From: Methanobacteriota archaeon
GTDB lineage: Archaea > Thermoplasmatota > Poseidoniia > Poseidoniales > Poseidoniaceae
Reading direction: 5' to 3'
Assembly: GCA_018662715.1 (NCBI GenBank)
Contig: JABJFP010000113.1
Coordinates: 1-8,910, forward strand
DNA: 8,910 nt
This document shows positions 6,185 through 8,910 of the stretch, piece by piece. Each line of letters starts with the position of its first letter. Within the stretch, counting starts at the first letter, position 1. Position numbers and translations under genes: made by a program. The notes under the pieces are model-generated. The model did no database searches and was not told where the DNA came from. It worked only from the letters and a program-made list of their open reading frames with translations.

Positions 6185-7306
6185 TCAACAGGATTCTGAT
6201 TCTGTTCCTATCGCATCAACCAGCATCGAGTAACCTTGAGCATTAAGATGCTTATGAATCCCATGAACCACTGCTTTTGTTAACGAAGGACCCTCAAAAA
6301 CAAATCCACTGTATGCTTGAACCAAAGAGGCTCCAGCAACTATTTTCGCCCACGCATCCTCAGCAGACATGACGCCTCCGACCCCAACAATGGGCCACTC
6401 TCCGTTTGTCATTTTACTAACAATCCGTATCATTTCAGTAGAACGGTTCAACAAAGGACGTCCGCTTAGACCCCCTTGTTCTGCGAATATCTTCTCTTCT
6501 TTGGATGAAGTCGAATCAGGTCGGACGAGTGTAGTATTTGAAAGGACAATTCCGGAGGCTCCACTTGAACGAGCGGTATTGACGACATGTTCGAGTTGTT
6601 GGTCAGTCAAATCAGGTGCAACTTTGACGAGGATCGGCTTCCCTTCGCCACCAAGAGCAAGTTCGCTATTTACAGTGTGGCATTTCTCTAAAATACGGAT
6701 TAGCCCCTCATCGTTTTGAAGTTCACGTAGATTTGGAGTATTAGGGGATGACACGTTGACAACAAAGACGTCGGTAAATTTCCAAAGAGCACGCATTGTC
6801 GCTCCGTAGTCTTCATGTGCGTCCTCTAAGGGTGTGATTTTGGACTTGCCCAAGTTAACCCAAAGGGGGACATTTGGAGCGCCATATTTAGAAAAGTGTT
6901 TGGCCAAATTTTCAGAAATCTGCTCGGAACCCTCGTTGTTAAAGCCCATTCTGTTAACAAGGGCTTGAGTTGAATCCGCCCGAAACATTCTGGGTTTGGG
7001 ATTTCCGTCTTGCCGGTGTTGTGTTACACCTCCAATCTCGATAAATGAAAGCCCTGTAGCCTCCCAACCACGTAGTGCAATGGCATTCTTATCCATGCCT
7101 GCTGCCAACCCAAAGGGGTGGGAGTAGACATTCCCAAACACCTCAACAGGTATGGATTTACGGGGTTTGTAAGTCAATTTGAGCGCAGAACGGGTGAGGG
7201 GGTTATTGGAAAAGAGCCGCAACATCTTGAGGCTTCTAAGGTGAGCGCGTTCTGAATCTTGAAATTTGAGCAGTGGTCGCCCAAACCAACGATAGAACAC
7301 GCCCAT
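6185..7306 (-). CDS. pyrD: Dihydroorotate dehydrogenase, class 2 (quinone-dependent)
   Basis: Oxidises dihydroorotate to orotate in de novo UMP synthesis, passing electrons through FMN to membrane quinone. From ATG 7306 it has 373 residues. The N-terminal amphipathic region FYRWFGRPLLKFQDSERAH is the class 2 membrane/quinone-binding signature. Then come GLAAGMDKNA (FMN site), IEIGGVTQHRQDGNPKPRMFR, RMGFNNEG, LWVNLGKSK, and the catalytic NVSSPNTPNLREL with Ser187 as base (class 1 enzymes use Cys). KVAPDL, VLSNTT, EQGGLSGRPL and PIVGVGGVMSAEDA complete the FMN/phosphate-binding barrel. The tail after the barrel (about 20 residues, ending in Cys) exceeds E. coli PyrD (336 residues). An upstream TTG (7357) would add 17 residues and overlap the divergent gene, so 7306 is chosen; no clear Shine-Dalgarno is seen. 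The gene is followed by ccmE after 34 bases. Confidence 0.95.
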   Translation of the reverse strand: MGVFYRWFGRPLLKFQDSERAHLRSLKMLRLFSNNPLTRSALKLTYKPRKSIPVEVFGNVYSHPFGLAAGMDKNAIALRGWEATGLSFIEIGGVTQHRQDGNPKPRMFRADSTQALVNRMGFNNEGSEQISENLAKHFSKYGAPNVPLWVNLGKSKITPLEDAHEDYGATMRALWKFTDVFVVNVSSPNTPNLRELQNDEGLIRILEKCHTVNSELALGGEGKPILVKVAPDLTDQQLEHVVNTARSSGASGIVLSNTTLVRPDSTSSKEEKIFAEQGGLSGRPLLNRSTEMIRIVSKMTNGEWPIVGVGGVMSAEDAWAKIVAGASLVQAYSGFVFEGPSLTKAVVHGIHKHLNAQGYSMLVDAIGTESESC

Positions 7307-7345
7307 GTTAGGGACTCTAGGACACCATCTTTCAAGACTTGCCTC

Positions 7346-7798
7346 ATGTTGGACCAAATCATGCGAATCACTGACCCTGCATGGCCTGCTGTACAGGAAG
7401 CATCCCGGATGATATTGAGGGAAGGAGCAACTTCAATCATGGCCCCCGAGAAATTTCATGATAAATTGCATGCACTTGTACTCAAAATGGGAGATACAAT
7501 GCCAGCACGCCTGCAGTTCCCAATGGTCGTCGATGCAGATGGGGATGTCATAATTCTCAATGGCGACTCTGCTCATGGGGCAGAACTCATGTTGTATTGT
7601 GGCTCTGAGATATTGGTAAACCATCCAAGCACATTGTGGATACCATATGCTGCGAGTGAATTCATGGAACTCTTGCTTCAATCCATGGATGATCTATTGG
7701 AAGCAGGATATCCAGGTTGCCTTGGATGTGGCGGCCCCGGTGCAGAAGAAGAATGGGATGAAAGCGCTAGCAGAAGACGAATGAATCTCAAATCATAA
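7346..7798 (+). CDS. Unrecognised protein with C-terminal CxxC-Gly motif
   Basis: 150 residues from ATG 7346; ATG 7361 (MRITDPAWPAVQEAS) is equally possible and would shorten it by five. Neither has a Shine-Dalgarno. The frame stays open upstream to an ATG at 7259, but that would lie inside pyrD. I do not recognise the family. The protein has a helical N-terminal half (EASRMILREG, KFHDKLHALVLKMG), a strand-like middle (QFPMVVDADGDVIILNGD, then GAELMLYCGSEILVNHP), an acidic helix (EFMELLLQSMDDLLEAG), and then YPGCLGCGGPG and a charged tail. There are no membrane segments or signal peptide. The CLGCGG motif could bind metal or be redox-active, but two Cys alone do not prove it; a third Cys lies in LYCGS. 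Codon use and composition resemble the neighbours. It is divergent from pyrD with a gap of about 39 bases. Confidence 0.68.
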   Translation: MLDQIMRITDPAWPAVQEASRMILREGATSIMAPEKFHDKLHALVLKMGDTMPARLQFPMVVDADGDVIILNGDSAHGAELMLYCGSEILVNHPSTLWIPYAASEFMELLLQSMDDLLEAGYPGCLGCGGPGAEEEWDESASRRRMNLKS

Positions 7799-7810
7799 TC
7801 GCAATTCTAT

Positions 7811-7831
7811 TATGAAATGTAACATTTCATA
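7811..7831. promoter_or_regulatory. 21-bp perfect palindrome, probable operator of the topoisomerase gene
   Basis: The 10-bp arms TATGAAATGT and ACATTTCATA flank a single A. A one-base centre cannot form a hairpin loop without breaking pairs, and no T-run follows, so it reads as a site for a dimeric DNA-binding protein rather than a terminator. It starts 12 bases after the upstream stop and ends 66 bases before the topoisomerase ATG, overlapping an AT-rich, TATA-like stretch (CTATTATG, 7807-7814). Confidence 0.6.
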
Positions 7832-7872
7832 CGCACGAAAGCATCATTGAAAAGGTAAAGGAGGGTTCAAGT

Positions 7873-7950
7873 ATGGTCGTCGGCGGCCCTATTCCATATG
7901 TCTATTGTCATCATTGCCGAGAAGCCCAGTGTTGCACAAGACCTCGCTAA
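7873..7950 (+). other. Possible 25-codon leader ORF overlapping the topoisomerase start
   Basis: AAAGGAGGG (7857-7865), the best Shine-Dalgarno of the window, lies 7 bases before ATG 7873. That ATG opens a 25-codon frame ending TAA at 7950 and overlaps the first 53 bases of the topoisomerase gene in another frame. The peptide contains YCHHCREAQCC, rich in Cys/His. The topoisomerase ATG (7898) itself has no Shine-Dalgarno, so translation through this ORF may control it. It could equally be chance. Confidence 0.3.
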
Positions 7951-8910
7951 CGTTCTCGGTGTTGGGAAAAAGACAGACACCCACTGGGAAAGTGACGACA
8001 TCATTATCACGTGGGCCATTGGTCATCTTCTTCAACTCAAGTACATGGATGACTATGATGCCGCATTCAAAGATTGGCGAAAAACCATTGATAGACTCCC
8101 ATATGTTCCAGAATCGTTTGAATACAAACCAATCGGTGGAAGAAGTCGATCTCAGCTTTCAGCAATTATGAAACTCATCAAAAACAAGTCGGTCACAGAA
8201 ATTGTGAATGCATGTGACGCTGCACGAGAAGGCGAATTGATTTTCCGAACCATTGTACAGCATTCCAAAGTTAAGACTCCAGTGTCCCGAATGTGGATGC
8301 AATCGATGACCTATGATGCCATGCATACGGCGTTTGAAAACCGAAAACCAGGTGCTGAATACCAAGCACTCAGTGACGCAGCATATTCTCGCAGTTATGC
8401 AGATTGGATCATTGGAATGAACGGATCCCGTGTCGCTAATACCTATCTTCCACGAAAGAAAAGCGAGAAAGCGCCTAACTCTCTTGGGCGTGTTCAAACT
8501 GCAACACTCGCCCTTATCGTCGACCATGAACTCAAGGTACTATCGCACATCCCCATGCCGTTCTGGCAACTTAGCGGAACGTTCAGTGCTGGTGATGCAA
8601 CATGGACTGCCCGATGGCAACGTAACGGCCACAAAGATGACCCGCTCCAACCCGAAAAGAAAGCACACCGAATCACAGAAGCATCTGAAAAGGCCGAAAT
8701 AGAAGCAGTACTTGCATCTGGGGCTCCTGTAAACACTTCTGAAAAGGACCGAACGAAGAAGGAACAACCTCCTCTCAACTTTGATCTAACGAACCTGCAA
8801 AAGCGGGCCAATGGCCTCTGGTCTTGGTCGGCAAAACGCACATTAGGCGTAGCCCAAGATTTGTATGACAAGTTCAAATTGACGACGTATCCGAGAACAG
8901 ACTCTCGTTA
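7898..8910 (+). CDS. topB: Type IA DNA topoisomerase, topoisomerase III-like (3' partial)
   Basis: 337 complete codons and two bases of the next are present; the gene runs off the right edge. The Toprim domain starts at the N-terminus: IIAEKPSVAQDL with Glu8, WAIGHLLQL, and ACDAAREGELIFR (residues 105-117; Asp107, Glu111 and Glu113 bind Mg). DAAREGE lacks the second Asp of the DxD type. Downstream are SYADWIIGMNGSRV, SLGRVQTATLALIVDHE (DNA-binding core) and LTTYPRTDSR near the end, with Tyr331 as the nucleophile that forms the 5'-phosphotyrosine link. Position and motif match topoisomerase III (E. coli Tyr328). It relaxes or decatenates single-strand-containing DNA. The N-terminus MSIVIIAEKPS is canonical, so ATG 7898 is secure even though no Shine-Dalgarno precedes it closely. 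The upstream region carries a palindrome and a mini-ORF. The C-terminal zinc-finger part, if any, is not visible. Confidence 0.93.
   Translation, partial: MSIVIIAEKPSVAQDLANVLGVGKKTDTHWESDDIIITWAIGHLLQLKYMDDYDAAFKDWRKTIDRLPYVPESFEYKPIGGRSRSQLSAIMKLIKNKSVTEIVNACDAAREGELIFRTIVQHSKVKTPVSRMWMQSMTYDAMHTAFENRKPGAEYQALSDAAYSRSYADWIIGMNGSRVANTYLPRKKSEKAPNSLGRVQTATLALIVDHELKVLSHIPMPFWQLSGTFSAGDATWTARWQRNGHKDDPLQPEKKAHRITEASEKAEIEAVLASGAPVNTSEKDRTKKEQPPLNFDLTNLQKRANGLWSWSAKRTLGVAQDLYDKFKLTTYPRTDSR

Noticed and set aside
7307..7357. TTG start at 7357 for pyrD.
   Set aside because: Class 2 PyrD normally begins close to the FYRWFGRPLL region, as ATG 7306 provides; the extension would overlap the divergent gene.
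7811..7831. Palindrome as a terminator of the 7346-7798 gene.
   Set aside because: A one-base centre allows no proper loop and no T-run follows; an operator fits better.
8159..8877. Minus-strand open frames within the topoisomerase region (8159-8527, 8494-8877).
   Set aside because: They are antisense to a clearly conserved topoisomerase frame and show no recognisable protein features.

Overview
The window looks archaeal. The evidence is a two-repeat tRNA-intron endonuclease, an archease, an SRP RNA with a complete archaeal-type S domain (helices 7, 6 and 8), an archaeal winged-helix regulator type, and a CcmE of the Cys-type (CxxxY) found in archaea. Gene content, moderate GC and an M6-type surface protease fit a mesophilic marine euryarchaeon of the Thermoplasmatota/Poseidoniales kind. 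That assignment is an inference from gene content, not a proven one. Genes are tightly packed. The only stretch of about 300 bases without a protein gene (about 5411-5757) is filled by the SRP RNA and its promoter.

Layout. (1) Positions 2-1702 (+): the 3' part of a membrane-anchored M6-like zinc metalloprotease, cut by the left edge of the window. Its end overlaps by 15 bases with (2) endA (1688-2800, -), which is convergent. (3) A divergent + strand operon follows: a winged-helix regulator with three TerB-like helical repeats (2873-3826), a degenerate PfkB/HldE-like sugar-kinase homologue (3845-4906) and archease (4916-5410). Gaps are 18 and 9 bases and each start has a good Shine-Dalgarno. 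(4) The SRP RNA gene (about 5411-5712, -) runs head-on into the archease stop codon with essentially no spacer. (5) On the same minus strand lie ccmE* (5758-6150) and, 34 bases upstream of it, a class 2 pyrD (6185-7306), probably co-transcribed. (6) Divergent from pyrD is an unrecognised 150-residue protein (7346-7798, +). (7) A type IA topoisomerase of the topoisomerase III kind starts at 7898 and runs off the right edge just after its catalytic tyrosine motif. A 21-bp perfect palindrome and a small Shine-Dalgarno-led overlapping ORF precede it.

How the genes relate. EndA cuts tRNA introns and archease activates the RtcB ligase that seals the exons, so two tRNA-splicing functions flank the regulator/pseudokinase pair. 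PyrD (quinone-linked pyrimidine synthesis) and CcmE (heme delivery to apocytochrome c) are both tied to the respiratory membrane. Most of the window is housekeeping. The points most worth following up are the kinase homologue with eroded active-site motifs, the wHTH-TerB fusion beside it, the CxxxY CcmE, and the palindrome plus overlapping mini-ORF in front of the topoisomerase. No CRISPR array, insertion sequence, tRNA or rRNA was seen.
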